A stretch of 64,000 nucleotides of DNA from Vespula vulgaris (lineage: Eukaryota; Arthropoda; Insecta; Hymenoptera; Vespidae), in assembly GCF_905475345.1 (NCBI RefSeq), contig NC_066600.1, positions 440,001-504,000 of the forward strand. Direction: 5' to 3'. The stretch's first letter is position 1. Each line of letters begins with the position of its first letter. The notes beneath the pieces were generated by a model, which was not told the origin of the DNA, ran no database searches, and was given only the letters and a program-made list of their open reading frames with translations. Below, piece after piece: positions 45,780 through 57,759 of this stretch. Made by a program: the position numbers and the translations under genes.

Positions 45780-46061
45780 TATAATGATATAGAATTTTGC
45801 AATAATTTTATATACGTATTTGTCAGTTACATAGTATTCAGTACAATAGTATTTGTGTATTTATTTCAGAATACGTGATATTCTTACTGCAGAAACGGAC
45901 AAATATATATTTGTAATGTTTTTGTTTATTGTTATTTGCATTTGTATTTATCTTCATTTAGTTGTATGCACCTATTATATTATTTATCTTTATCTTTTAC
46001 TACGATCTTAAATATTTTTATAAAATAAAAATTAACGTTGCGTATATATTCTATAGATAGA

Positions 46062-46070
<9 letters not shown>
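45780..46070. repeat. Left arm of inverted duplication containing the last exon
   Basis: Reverse-complement match to 47160-47465 over about 290 bp, including acceptor, exon and stop. Spacer about 1.1 kb. Confidence 0.85.
45916..46011 (+). CDS. 31-codon membrane frame on the plus strand (inverted copy)
   Basis: ATG at 45916 to TAA at 46011, preceded by acceptor tttatttcag at 45869 and the open stretch IRDILTAETDKYIFV. Starts MFLFIVICICIYLHLVVCTY. The encoded peptide is identical to that at 47207-47302 on the minus strand despite several base differences in the arms (for example ttgcatt against ttgtatt, gttgtatgc against gttgtctgc). Whether this orientation is transcribed is unknown. Confidence 0.4.
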   Translation: MFLFIVICICIYLHLVVCTYYIIYLYLLLRS

Positions 46071-46089
<19 letters not shown>

Positions 46090-46092
<3 letters not shown>

Positions 46093-46555
46093 TTAGTGAT
46101 ACGTAGTTTGTTATAAATAATTAAACGTTATAATAATAATAAATATATCTTAATAAACTTTACTAAAACTTTTAATAAATACTGAAATTTATATTTTCGT
46201 GTAAAAACAGTTAATTATAATTAATAAAAAAGAAGTATATAGTAGAAGAATATAGTAATATAGTATAATGAAACAATTTATATTTGAGTTAAAACACCAA
46301 GAAACGTTTTTCTATTAACGAATCACTATTAACATTACTACAAATCAATTAGAATTACTATTAACATTACTACAAATTATGTTATGTTACACAAATTATA
46401 TATGAGGATGACAAATTATATTAACTACAAATTGAGTGATACGTAGTTTGTTATAAATAAATAAACGTTATAACAATAATAAATATATCTTAATAAACTT
46501 TACTAAAACTTTTAATAAATACTGAAATTTATATTTTCGTGTAAAAACATTAAAA
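46090..46555. repeat. Direct repeat pair of about 115 bp
   Basis: agtgatacgtagtttgttataaata... occurs at about 46093-46210 and again at 46434-46552. The sequence between them (46265-46430) copies 29930-30030 of unit 3. Confidence 0.85.
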
Positions 46556-46784
46556 CTAATTAGAAAACAACTCGCATTATAAGATTGCCATGTATATTTA
46601 ACCAATATTTTTAAGTTAATGAGTCATATTAAAAAAGTCAAATTAAAAATATTCAAAAATGAATTATATTAAAAAAGTCATATTAAAAATATTCAAACAT
46701 TTTTTTACATTTTAAAGAGAACCAAATATTTACTACGAGTTGCGATCATAAATTTAATAAAACATACGTATCACATACTACACA

Positions 46785-46787
<3 letters not shown>

Positions 46788-46832
<45 letters not shown>
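46788..46832. repeat. (AT)n microsatellite
   Basis: About 22 AT dinucleotides. Further AT runs at 47100-47156 lie at the tip of the right inverted arm. Confidence 0.95.
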
Positions 46833-46834
<2 letters not shown>

Positions 46835-47159
46835 ATACACGTTACAAATATTATTATATATATTATGTGATTATTATTATTATTTTTTTTTTAATTTATT
46901 TTTTCATTCTTTTATTATTTTATACTATTTCATTTTCTTTTTTTCGTTTTACTTCTTTATTTGGTTTGTTTTTTATTTCACACATCATTTTTACCAATGA
47001 ATTATGTATATAAATATGTAATGATAAAAATAAGGTTTTTGATATCATTATGTTATATTATTGAGACCAATTATATGTATTAAAATAAACTCTTTTAATA
47101 ATATATATATATATATTTAAATAAAATTAATTATATATTAATATATATATATATATTCT

Positions 47160-47465
47160 ATCTATAGAATATATACGCAACGTTAATTTTTATTTTATGA
47201 AAATATTTAAGATCGAAGTAAAAGATAAAGATAAATAATATAATAGGTGCAGACAACTAAATGAAGATAAATACAAATACAAATAACAATAAACAAAAAC
47301 ATTACAAATATATATTTGTCCGTTTCTGCAGTAAGAATATCACGTATTCTGAAATAAATAAACGAATTACTATAATTCGAATAAATATATAAATTACTAT
47401 TGTACTGAATACTATGTAACTGACAAATACGTATGTAAAATTATTGCAAAATTCTATATCATTAT
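47160..47465. repeat. Right arm of inverted duplication containing the last exon
   Basis: Reverse complement of 45780-46070, with the AT-rich tip agaatatata at both inner ends. Confidence 0.85.
47207..47348 (-). CDS. Last exon with membrane segment, unit 5
   Basis: Minus strand: acceptor tttatttcag, IRDILTAETDKYIFV, then ATG at 47302 opening MFLFIVICICIYLHLVVCTY, ending LLLRS with TAA at 47207. One predicted membrane helix with a short basic tail. The upstream exon block (ending at the donor at 47733, peptide NFRSVTTSEGPKKRSIFQ) would be joined over an intron of about 385 bp, but the frames that fit contain a stop and no start, so either the last exon is translated from its own ATG or the true upstream exon is different. 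Confidence 0.5.
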
Positions 47466-47733
47466 AAATTACACTTTCTGAAATATGGCTTAAAATAATA
47501 ATAAAAGACTATATAACTTTCTGTAGCGTATTGCATGTACCGTAATATATCGTAATATTGTAGAGAAAATTGCGTAAAACAGTGTATTCCGATGTATGTC
47601 TATAACACAACTTACATATACGTGTATACAACTATACAATTATAGCACATTGTATGAAAAAAGAAAAATTTATGAAAATAAATGTTTGTGTATGCTATTA
47701 AATGTCATGAAGTTCACATATGATTTATCTTAC

Positions 47734-47840
47734 CTTGAGGATGACTTGAAAAATTGATCGCTTCTTGGGTCCTTCGGATGTTGTTACGGACCTGAAGTTC
47801 TCGTTTGGAGGTCGAGGAATTGAGAAAAACTTGTTTTGAT
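47734..47840 (-). pseudogene. Exon ending at conserved donor, unit 5
   Basis: Minus strand: FFSIPRPPNENFRSVTTSEG then PKKRSIFQVILK and the donor gtaagataaatc. A stop lies upstream and no ATG is found within the open part. Homologue of the blocks at 907, 7316, 19623 and 31089. Confidence 0.4.
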
Positions 47841-47929
47841 GTCGTCAGAACGTGCAACTATGGTTAGGACGTGCAGCAGCCGTATAGTTAACCAGCTCGC
47901 ACGGAGCGATAGTACTTTCTTTCACGGAG

Positions 47930-48130
47930 TACGGTAAGATTCAAATATAAAATAAATCCCGGTTTCTCTTCCATCTATCTGTCCGGATCTCATCCTCCCT
48001 TATGAAACGAGCATGCGCCATTTAGAGCCCCCACTTTTTAGTTTCCCCCACGTACTCATATATCGTGGCTGGTACAGCCCCGGTAATCCGAACGAAATGT
48101 TACGAATATACACGAATGGACAGGTTACGG
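47930..48130. promoter_or_regulatory. Candidate promoter block of unit 5
   Basis: Contains gagcatgcgccat-type text (48009-48021), cccccactttttag and cagccccggtaatcc. Shared with units 2-4. Confidence 0.4.
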
Positions 48131-49530
48131 ATCAATACTTGTAGCAGGAAATATTTCTTTGAATTTACCTCTCTCCTCCTCTCCGATCTTTTGTCCTCTT
48201 TCCTCTCTATCATTTTCCATTTTATATATCCTTTAATATCTTTTTAATCATTTCGCTTTTTAAGAACCGATTTTTGTCGATTTTTTTTTTTCTTTTGTGG
48301 GAGGGAATTTTTTTAATCGTTTATATTTTTTATTTTTTATGAAGGGAAGGTTGATATTAATTAAAAAGAACAGAATTTAAAAGACTTTATTTGGGAAGAT
48401 GACGTTTGTCATTTTATGGTGGGAAAGGTATATTTCTGTATTATTTACAACAACTTATGCTATAGACAATGCTGATAGGTTGATCGAATAACAATAGTTA
48501 GGAAAAAGTATAACAGTAAAGTTATTATCCTAAGTGATAAGTAAAGTAAATATTGACGAAGCGTTACATCGTCTGTGTGTGTGTGTGTGTGTTTCGAGGA
48601 CTTAAGTCTTTCGGACGTTGCAATCTCGAATATTATATTAAATAATATAATAAAATTACTACTTCGTACGGTTGTATATAATAAAAAATAAGCGATTACG
48701 GAAATGTAATTATATTTTCCTGTGTGGTTTAAGACGTAAAGTAAGAATTATTAGATAGCTCAAATTAAAGTTATATATCCTTTTCTAAAGTTCTTTGAAG
48801 AGTTAACAGATTTTCAGCAAAATGTAGACTTCTCTACGAGAGGATTAAATTAGTGACTTGATAAATCCCTCTCGGAGAAGAGTCAAATGGATAATTGAGT
48901 AATGTCGGTACACATACTCATAATTGAATCGTACAGCTAACCACATCACCCAATATTACGCCATGATCTGTTGAGAGGAAAGCAAAAGAAAAAAAAAAAA
49001 AAGAAAAAAAACCTTTTATATCTGAAGTTGTTATTCCGTAAAGAGGGATTTATACACACACCTACGCTCTCATACGCCAACGTAATCCCTCGCACGCCCG
49101 CGTATATATCCCCGCTACTTGACCCTCTACATAAGCACGTACTCGAGTGCAGACGGACGCAACTCGAAAAGGTAATAATAAAACGTTTAATACCAGGATA
49201 ATCAACGATACGTACGAGGAAGCATACATTTTCATTAAATCCCTATCGAAGGGTATTAACAAAGGAATGCGCGCACGGTTGCAAATTAATATCGATATTC
49301 GTACATTTTTGAATAACGTATGTTGGATACTACGCAGTATTATTTAAAATTCATCTCGTGAATATTATACAGAATTGGAAACATCGAATTCAAAATTTCT
49401 TCTACTTTTAATTAGGTCGAATTATTTAATAGCAATTAGTTGAAATTGATGAAACGACGATGACGCAGAGATGTAAATGTGAAATTAATATATTTCGTTT
49501 TATGTGTTCAAACGTATTGGGTCATATCGG
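48130..49530. other. Unit 5 spacer
   Basis: Conserved spacer with a GT microsatellite at 48573-48590 and an A-rich run at 48985-49010. Several 60-70 codon frames on both strands (for example 49062-49262) are not conserved between units. Confidence 0.5.
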
Positions 49531-49534
49531 ACTT

Positions 49535-49870
49535 CTAAAGCGTATGAGCCAATATCATTATCTTCACAAACGATAAATCCTTGACCGTTCCTGCAGGTTT
49601 AATCACTTCGGAAGTTAAATCTCCCTTAGTCCCGTTTTGATTTTTTCCGAAGTTATTCCTAAGCCCATGATTAAAGCCTCCTCGCTCGTAATCGTCCCTA
49701 TTCGTGATATTATTTCCTGTTACTTCCATGTTAGTATTACTGTTGTTCTCGATCATCCAATTTCGTATTTAGCACACATCGACTTGGCTATTTTCGAATT
49801 CAGATCGAGATTCGCTAAATCAAGACGCATCTCAGACATCGATATCCTTTTAACTTGAATTAAATTTATC
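49535..49870 (-). pseudogene. Asparagine-rich exon region, unit 5
   Basis: Two minus frames: IPEINLIQVKRISMSEMRLD, LANLDLNSKIAKSMCAKYEI, then after a frameshift MIENNSNTNMEVTGNNITNR and DDYERGGFNHGLRNNFGKNQ. Homologue of unit 3 (21587-21860), where the two parts are in one frame. The frameshift marks this copy as broken. Confidence 0.45.
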
Positions 49871-50487
49871 TCTGGAATCATTGTTGCCGAGAAAAGAGCT
49901 AACGTAGATTGATCCTCATGGACTTCCAATCCTTACCCTCGTCTTCGACTTCTTCTTCTTCTTCTACTTCTTTCAAACTCGTTCAAATTATCATTAGTCC
50001 GATATCCAAGAAAACTCTCAGCATTATGATTGATCTTTATTTTCTCCTCTCGAGTAGGCGAACTTTCGAGGGTGGAAAAAGTAGACTGACACGAAGAAGA
50101 TTCCTCGATGAAATATTCTTTTGTACAAAGAAATATTCCTTTGTTAGAGGAAACATTCTACCTTTATTCAAATTCTACACGCGACATCGGACGGCCCTTT
50201 GACAATCTATCTGACCCCAATCGATTATATCCTATATCTAAAGCTCCCTTTTGATCCTCTGAAGAAAGAATTCAGTCCTCTCGTTCTACCAATAAACCTT
50301 GGTAAAACTACACCAGATTAGATTCGTTGTATCGGAGTATACTATATCATATCAGAATACGTAGTTATTCCAATTACAAATTTTATCTTCTATTTCTTCC
50401 AATTTAATCTCGATCACGTAATGAACACGGAAACGAGTCGCTTTACAGTCGTTTAAAAACGAGAGCTTTAAAAAGGAGAGAAAATGC

Positions 50488-50701
50488 TTTGTCTTTCAAT
50501 CCAGCAAGTTCATTTATAATATCCCGAAAAGCTCGTGGAAAATTTGTGGAAATCGTCGATAATCCGCGATAATAAAATACTGCGGACCGTTACTATAGTA
50601 ACTCAATATGTTCTCTCCGCCGCATAAGGTAAATACATATTCTCCCTTTTTTCTTTCGTTTACATCGAGCTGGATCAAAGGCACGTATCACCGCCGATGA
50701 A
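50488..50701 (-). pseudogene. FIDGD-type exon relic, unit 5
   Basis: Acceptor tttgttacag above 50701, then frames SSSAVIRAFDPARCKRKKKG and, in the other frame, LSYYSNGPQYFIIADYRRF. Contains the X-box-like GTTACTATAGTAAC (50589-50602). Confidence 0.4.
50589..50602. promoter_or_regulatory. RFX X-box-like palindrome, unit 5
   Basis: GTTACTATAGTAAC, a perfect 14-bp inverted repeat at the same position as in units 2 and 3. Confidence 0.3.
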
Positions 50702-50759
50702 CTGTAACAAAAAAATAAAATTTTAAACCGTTTTAAACGATAACCCTCGACAGTTGGAA

Positions 50760-52020
50760 AATAAAATATATGACATTCCACTGGGTTGCTCGTGGTAGAT
50801 GAAAAATATGTTTTTCACGAAGGATTATTCGCCAGAACGATTTTCTTACAAATATAACAGCCGATATAGAGGAACGATGTTTAGCGATGAATAACAATAA
50901 AAAACATGAATATTTCCCGGCTCAATTGATTCGTACGTGATATGAATTTTATTTTGGTAAAAAACAAATCGGAGAAATAAATATTTTTTACATGAAAAAC
51001 ATATCCGATCAACAACACCAGTTTGACAACAACTATCGGGAACCAAAAATACACCTACGTGATATTTTTATTACGAGAACGGATCAACAGAATATCGATG
51101 TTTTTTTGAATTATTATTCCTTGGCAGAGAGCAAACGGTAAACAATGGTGCAGATTTGTTTGCGACGATATTCATTTATGCAACGTGGATTATTTCGTGT
51201 TTAGAGAAAAAGAAAGTAATATCTCGAATTCAAAGGGATTAAACGAGAAATTCATTTCTCGCGATCCATGCTTTACCCTTTCAGTCTTTTTTGACCTTTC
51301 GACCATGTAATAGGAAACGCTGATTGACTTGCGTAAAGCGTATCGAAATGAAATACGCAAAAGAGAGAAAAATGGATTAATGGGAAAAAAGAAAAAAAAA
51401 TACCGAAAAATGTTCTCCAATTCCATGCCTTTCGGTACTGCGTAATAACGAACGTAAAAAATTTAAAAAAGAAAGAAAAACGACGAAAAATGTTATCTGA
51501 TTCTACATCTTTCGGTACTGCGTAGTAACGAAGGCAAAAAGAAATATAACGAAAAATTTTCTCTGATTTCATATCTCTCGGTTCTGCGTAATGAAGAAAG
51601 AGAGATGTTTGTTAATTTAAATAATACGAAAAAAAGAAAAAAGAGAAAAAAAAGAAAAAAAAGAAAAAAGGAAAATAAGGTAACATTACGAGCGAAAGCT
51701 TCATGCAATATGCTCGACTGTTAAGCGTATAAGTACAACTTCCCAGATACGTATTCTATAACGAATTTTACAAAGGGAATTATAGCATATTAGACAATGA
51801 AGACTAATCTAATGGCAGGAAAGAGGAAGACCTTAGAACTAATTGAACTGGCATCTCAAATGCCGTAAGATCTTAATTGGGTCTTAATTGCCTAATTCAT
51901 TTGAATAGTTAGAGAGGAAGCATGCACAAAGCAAATTACAAATTTCAGAGAGATTAGTTCCTACTTGGCACAAATCGATAAATCAAATCTTAAATTCTCA
52001 TATACGTAATTGGGATGCAC
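50760..52020. other. Unit 5 spacer with triplicated segment
   Basis: Holds a local repeat in three copies of about 80-90 bp around 51400-51600 (gaaaaatgttctccaattccat, gaaaaatgttatctgattctac, gaaaaattttctctgatttcat). Phe-rich minus-strand frames here are low complexity. No gene supported. Confidence 0.55.
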
Positions 52021-52330
52021 GTTGAACTTCGTCGGAAGGTACTCCTATTTCTCGGTTTTCTGCTGCAAAACGATCTCACCTGCAAAAAGATGATCATTAT
52101 AAAAATTAACGTTGTATTTTTATATCATCCGAGTAGAATTAAAATATAATGTAATACTTATTATGCTGTCCGTATATATCAAGTAACGACCTATTTTCCC
52201 AGGCAGCGCTAGCTTTTGTAATTTGGTTTTACGCATCTGTAAACAAATCAGATCGTTTCATAATACGGAATAGCAAATAACATAAATATGGGCGTTGACG
52301 TGCATAATAACATTGCAGCTGTCAATTGAG
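52020..52330 (-). pseudogene. Broken C-terminal exon pair, unit 5
   Basis: 52020-52080 aligns with the MRPF exon but the ATG is changed to GTG and an extra base shifts the frame. 52200-52325 aligns with the AILLY exon but the frame is lost (CNVIMHVNAHIYVICYSVL). Therefore unit 5 cannot make the C-terminus of units 2 and 4. Confidence 0.55.
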
Positions 52331-52581
52331 ACGATAGCATTATCACGGAAATAATGCAACCGATGATTTGTATAGAATTTCTGAAGCATGGCGACATGTA
52401 CATATGTGTGCGTGTGTATTGAATGTACTTTCGAAATCCCGAATATCACTCGTTAATTGGCTCGATAGTCCTCCTTTATCGATTTTTATCATACGAGAAG
52501 GTGTCCGAATAGAAACGAACGTAAAAAGTGCTTGCGAGATCTAAACTCTATTACGATTCGAAAGAACAAAGAACGAACCAC

Positions 52582-52717
52582 CCTCTATCTCTGCTGGAAA
52601 TCAATTCGATATAAAATCTACGTCCTCGTGTAACATAAATACGTGTGGACGTAATAGCATTTCCTTTATCTCGGGCCATTTCAATCGTCAATACCTATAT
52701 TGTATTACCACCATTCT
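52582..52717 (-). pseudogene. 143-nt exon homologue, shortened, unit 5
   Basis: Acceptor tatttgtag, ENGGNTI, stop, VLTIEMARDKGNAITSTRIY, VTRGRRFYIELISSRDRG. Seven bases shorter than in units 3 and 4; the donor is gtggttc instead of gtagttt. Confidence 0.45.
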
Positions 52718-52869
52718 CTACAAATAAAAAATATATTCGATGTAGTGGTACAAAAAGCAGTGACCTGAATGTGAATCTAAGCGATTGAAGCGAACGCATC
52801 GGGTCAGTTAACATCGATCGTTAAGCCAATCAACTAAAATTTGTATTATATAATAAATTACGTTACTAA

Positions 52870-55800
52870 TTAATATCTAATTATTAATAAATTCTCTATC
52901 TACGTTGATTATATAATTGTATCGAATTATATTTTTGCTCCAATTATTTTCGGCTCTGTAGACGATAAAAAGAAGTAATTTGTATTCTGGAAAATGTGCC
53001 GAGTACATATTGTAGCGCATCCGACGGTCTCGTGTACCGCCGTTCTCGCCGTCGATCTTTATTTCCTTAGCAACACAATACGCATGAGATACGTCATAAC
53101 TTCCATGTTGAAAACACTCGAACCGGCCACGAGCCACGCCCACAAGTATCGCTTCGATCAATAAACGTTACAAATCCTTTTCATCACCTGCATATACCTT
53201 TGAATAACACCTTTTCCTTTATTTTCAGTAAAATTCAAAACGTATTGAATTTCTCCTTGATGAATACACGCATTTCCAAGATTATAATAATAATAATAAC
53301 TAATGATGATGATAATAATAATAATAACGTTTAAACCCTACACGTGTGGTGCTCGCAGCGAAAGTACAGATGGGAATATTTGGCTACAATTAACCAGCGA
53401 GACATAAAGGAATCAGATAAACTACGAGGACGATATCCCTTTGAATACGCGCGACCCTTTTCAAAACCAGTCAACCCAACGTTATCGTTTACAGGGATTG
53501 CTTCGCAACTCAATTTCATATTGAAAACGTTTGAAGCTATACACGTGAATACTGCATCGATCGATAAACATTATAAAGATTTTTGATTGACTTTTAATTG
53601 GCTCGAGTCGCATTCAACCTTCGCATTGTACTAAACTTCCAATGTATTGTAAATCCGTTTTATTTTTGTTTATCTCCAAGACACAATAACAACGTTTTAA
53701 CGTTGCCACAGAAATACGGATGGATAGTATCGGACAATATTTCTGTGATGAAATAGATAAAGAAATCGGATAAACTACGAGGACGATCTCCCTTCGAATT
53801 CGCGAAGCTCTTTTCAAAACCAGTCAACCCAACGTTATCATTCACATGGATCGCTACGTAACTCAATTTCCTATTGAAAACGTTTGAAGCTGCACATGTA
53901 CTACATGCAACATCGATTCACAAACATTACAAAGATTTTTGATTGACTTTTAATTGGCTCGAGTCGCATTCAACCCTTTCCTCGTAGTAACATTTCAAAG
54001 CATATAGCAAATCCTCTGTATTCCCTTTTATCTCTAAGAAGCAATAATAACGTTGAAACGTTTCTCGTCGGGGCTTCACGAGAAAATGCGAACAGTAGTA
54101 TTAGAGAATAATTTCGTCTCGAGGCAAATCAAGAAATTACGTGAATTTCAAAGAGAATCCCCTATATGAATTCTCAAAGAGCCAAACCGATTGAGTCGAG
54201 TGAAAATAAACAAGAACGATAATTCGTCCGAAAAGCGAGAAAGGATACGATACGTGACTACGAAATTTAGGGGACCTGCAAATGGAATATTTCCTTTTCT
54301 TTTTTATCGGATAAAGAAATGTGACGAATAAGAAGGGAGTCTTTGAATACAAAATTGTTTTTTCATCGCCGCAAAGTCTTTGGCGACATCTACTCGAGTT
54401 GCTTCTTAACTTACTACCGTAAGGAAATGAAGGCTCCTACATAAATCTTCGATCACTGAACATTGTAAATCTTCTCGGATCACTTTTAATTGCCTCGAGT
54501 CTCATTCTCCCTATTTCTTTTGAAACTAACATTTCAAAATGCGTCGAGTTTCTCTTTCGTTCTCCCTCATTTCTAAGACGCAATAATAACGTTTAAGCGT
54601 TACTCATACGGACGCCTGTTGCGAAAGTAGAGATGGTTTCGGTTGATAATTATTCCGTGATGAGAGAGATAAAGAAATCGGATGAATGGTTAGAAGAATC
54701 TCCCTTCGAATTTACGAACCCCTTACTAAAACCAGTTGTCCGAAGTACAAAGGGACTCGGTGGGGAAACGTGTTTGAAAAAGAAGGGTGAACGTTATGCG
54801 GCTGTGGAATTTAAAAACACGCGTATAGAAACGTTTCTCTTTTCCTATTCGTCCTTTTTCGAAAAGAATTCGAACTTGTTTTTTGCTCGATATTTAGTTC
54901 CTTGACGACATCATCTGCAACAATTGTTTCATAATTTACGTGTGAAACCAGTCACGTGCCGCGTCCAGTAACACCTTTCCGATCGATAGAGCTACTAATT
55001 ATTTTCACCCCTGGGGTCGCATCCCTTCCTTCCTTCCTTGCAGGAAGATTTCCAAACGTATCGAGTCTCTTCTTTATTTTTCCTCATTTCTAAGACGCAA
55101 TAATAACGTTTAAACGTTACTCGTGCAGATGTCCGCTTTGAAAGTACAGATGGTAACGATTACTCCCTGATGAGACAGATAAAGAAATCTTATGAATAGC
55201 CAGGACCCTCTCTCTTCGAGCTTGCAAAGCCCTCGCTGAAACCAGTTGTTCCAAGTACAAAGGAACGCGATAGTGAACTCGTTCGAAAAAAGAAGGGTGG
55301 ACGTAATGCTGCTAAGAAATTTAAAAAACGCGCAAAGAGGATATTTCTCCTTTTTTATTCGTGCTTTTTCAAACGATTCAAAAGTGTATCGTAATTTCCA
55401 TATTGAAAAGGTTTGAATGGTCACGTGCCACGTCCAGCGTTACCGCTTCGATCAATAAAGCTACCCATTATTCTCATCGCTAGGGTCACATCCCTCCATT
55501 TTTTCCAGGGGCATTTCAAAATGCGTTAAATTTCTTCTTCGTTTTTACTCATTTCCAAAACGTAGCAATAACGTTTAAACGCTACTCGTGCAAGTACTAC
55601 CTGTCGCAAGATATTCGACGATCGTTCCGTTATGAGATGGATAAAGAAATCAGGAAAAATACGAGGAGGACGTCCCTTTCGAATTTACCAAGGCATTACC
55701 GGAACCGATCGTTAAAAATGAGATAACGAACACGTGCGACAAACGAAGGGCGGACGTTATGTCACATTGCAATTTAGAAAATTGGCGAACGGCGTATGTC

Positions 55801-57660
55801 TCTCTTTTTTCTTATACATCCAATTTCGAACGATTCAAAATCGTTTTCTGATCGACGCTTAGCTTTCGGCGACATTGTCTACGTCAGTAATTGCATCGGT
55901 TCCATGTCGAAAAAATTTGAACCGATCACGTGTCACGTCCAGCGATACCGCTTCGATCAATAGAGCTACCAATTATTCTCATCGCTAAGGTCGCACCCCT
56001 CCATTTTTCCAGGGACATCTCAAAACGCGTTAAATTTCTTCTTCGTTTTTGCTCATTTCCAAAACTTAGTAATAACGTTTAAACGCTACTCGTGCAAGTA
56101 CTACCTGTCGCAAGATATTCGACGATCGTTCCGTTATGAGATGGATAAAGAAATCAGGAAAAATACGAGGAGGACGTCCCTTTCGAATTTGCCAAGGCAT
56201 TACCGGAACCGATCGATAAAAATGCGATAACGAACACGTGCGACGAACGAAGGGCGCACGTTATGTCGCATTGGAATTTACAAAATTAGCGAATGTCGTA
56301 TTTCTCTCTTTTTTTTTTCTTTATCCATCCTTTTTCGAACGATTCAAAATCGTTTTCTGATCGACGCCTAGCTTTTTGGCGACATTGTCTACGTCAGTAA
56401 TTGCATCGGTCCCATGTCGAAAAAATTAAAACCGGTCACGTGTCACCTCCAGCGATACCGCTTCGATCAATAGAGCTACCAATTATTTTCATCGCTAGGG
56501 TCGCATCCCTCCATTTTCTCCAGGGACATCTCAAAACGCGTTAAATTTCTTCTTTATTTTTGCTCATTTCCAAAATTTAGTAATAACGTTTAAACGCTAC
56601 TCGTGCAAGTGCTACCTGTCGCAAGATATTCGACGATCCTTCCGTTATGAGATACATAAAGAAATCAGAAAAAATACGAGGACGACGTCCCTTCGAATTT
56701 GCCAAGCCCTTACCGAAACCGATCGATAAAAATGCGATAACGAACACGTGCGACGAACGAAGGGCGGAGGTTATGTCACATTGGAATTTAGAAAATTCGG
56801 GAATGGCGTACTTCTCTTTTTTTTTTATCCATCCTTCTTCGAACGATTCAAAATCGTTTTCTGTTCGATGTCTAGCTTTTCGGCGACATTGTTTACGTCA
56901 GTAATTGCATCGGTTCCATGTCGAAAAAATTTGAACCGGTCACGTGTTATGTCCAGCCATGCCGCTTCGATCGATAGAGATACTAATTATTTTCACCGCT
57001 AGGGTCGCATTGCTCTCTTTTTTGCAGGAAAATTTGAAAACGTATTAAATTTCTTCTTCGTTTCTACCCATTTGCAAAACGTAGTAATAACGTTTAAACG
57101 CTACTCGTGCAAATACTACTCGCCGCGAAAGCACTCGTAGCAGGATATTCGACGATCGTTCCTTTATAAGATAGATAAAGAAATCAGAAAAATTACGAAG
57201 ACGAGGTCCTTTCGAATTTGCCAAGCCCTCGTCGGAACCAGTCGATAAAAATGCGGTAGCGTACGCATGCGCAAAATAAAGGGCGGACGTTATATTCACA
57301 ATGGAATTTATAAAACTCGCAAAGGAGATATTTCTTTTTTCTTTTTTATCCATGCTTCCTCGAAAGATTCAAAATTGTTTTCTAATCGATTTTTAATTTT
57401 TCTTACCGTCGTCATCTACGTTAGTCGTTTCATAACTTACTTTCATATTGATAATGCTTAAAGCTGCTGCGTGCTGCATACTCCATTGATTCCACCGGTA
57501 CTGTGCATCGTTCAATAAACATCACAAATCTTTTTAGTTGACTTTCTATTGTCTTTAGACATATTCTTTCTTTTTTTTTTTGTCGTAGTAAAATTTCAAA
57601 ATGTATTGAATTTCTTCTGTGTTTTCACTCGGTCGCAAGATTCGAATCGTCACTCGTTTG
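52870..57660 (-). repeat. Mariner-derived module array, unit 5 (about ten modules)
   Basis: Largest array. Module cores lie near 53050-53160, 53480, 53860, 54400, 54920, 55400, 55890, 56400, 56880 and 57400. The clearest are GSYDVSHAYCVAKEIKIDGE (first), DVDNVAKKLGVDQKTILNRS at 56400 and VNNVAEKLDIEQKTILNRSK at 56880. The last three to four repeats (about 55560-57100, period about 508 bp) are nearly identical, so growth is recent. The 102-codon frame 57045-57353 runs from one module's end (SDFFIYLIKERSSN) across FARVAFKRYYYVLQM into the next module's start (GRNEEEI). Homology: paired helix-turn-helix region of mariner transposases. Confidence 0.65.
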
Positions 57661-57759
57661 AAAAATTTGATAATAAATTTTAAATAAATATACCAATATA
57701 ATCATCAGAAATTACTCTTAAAATACTTTTACAATGTTCTTAAAAATAAATGATAAAAC

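Noticed and set aside
49062..49347. Overlapping 66-codon frames on both strands near 49.1-49.3 kb
   Set aside because: No matching frame in the aligned spacers of units 2-4 and no splice or start context.
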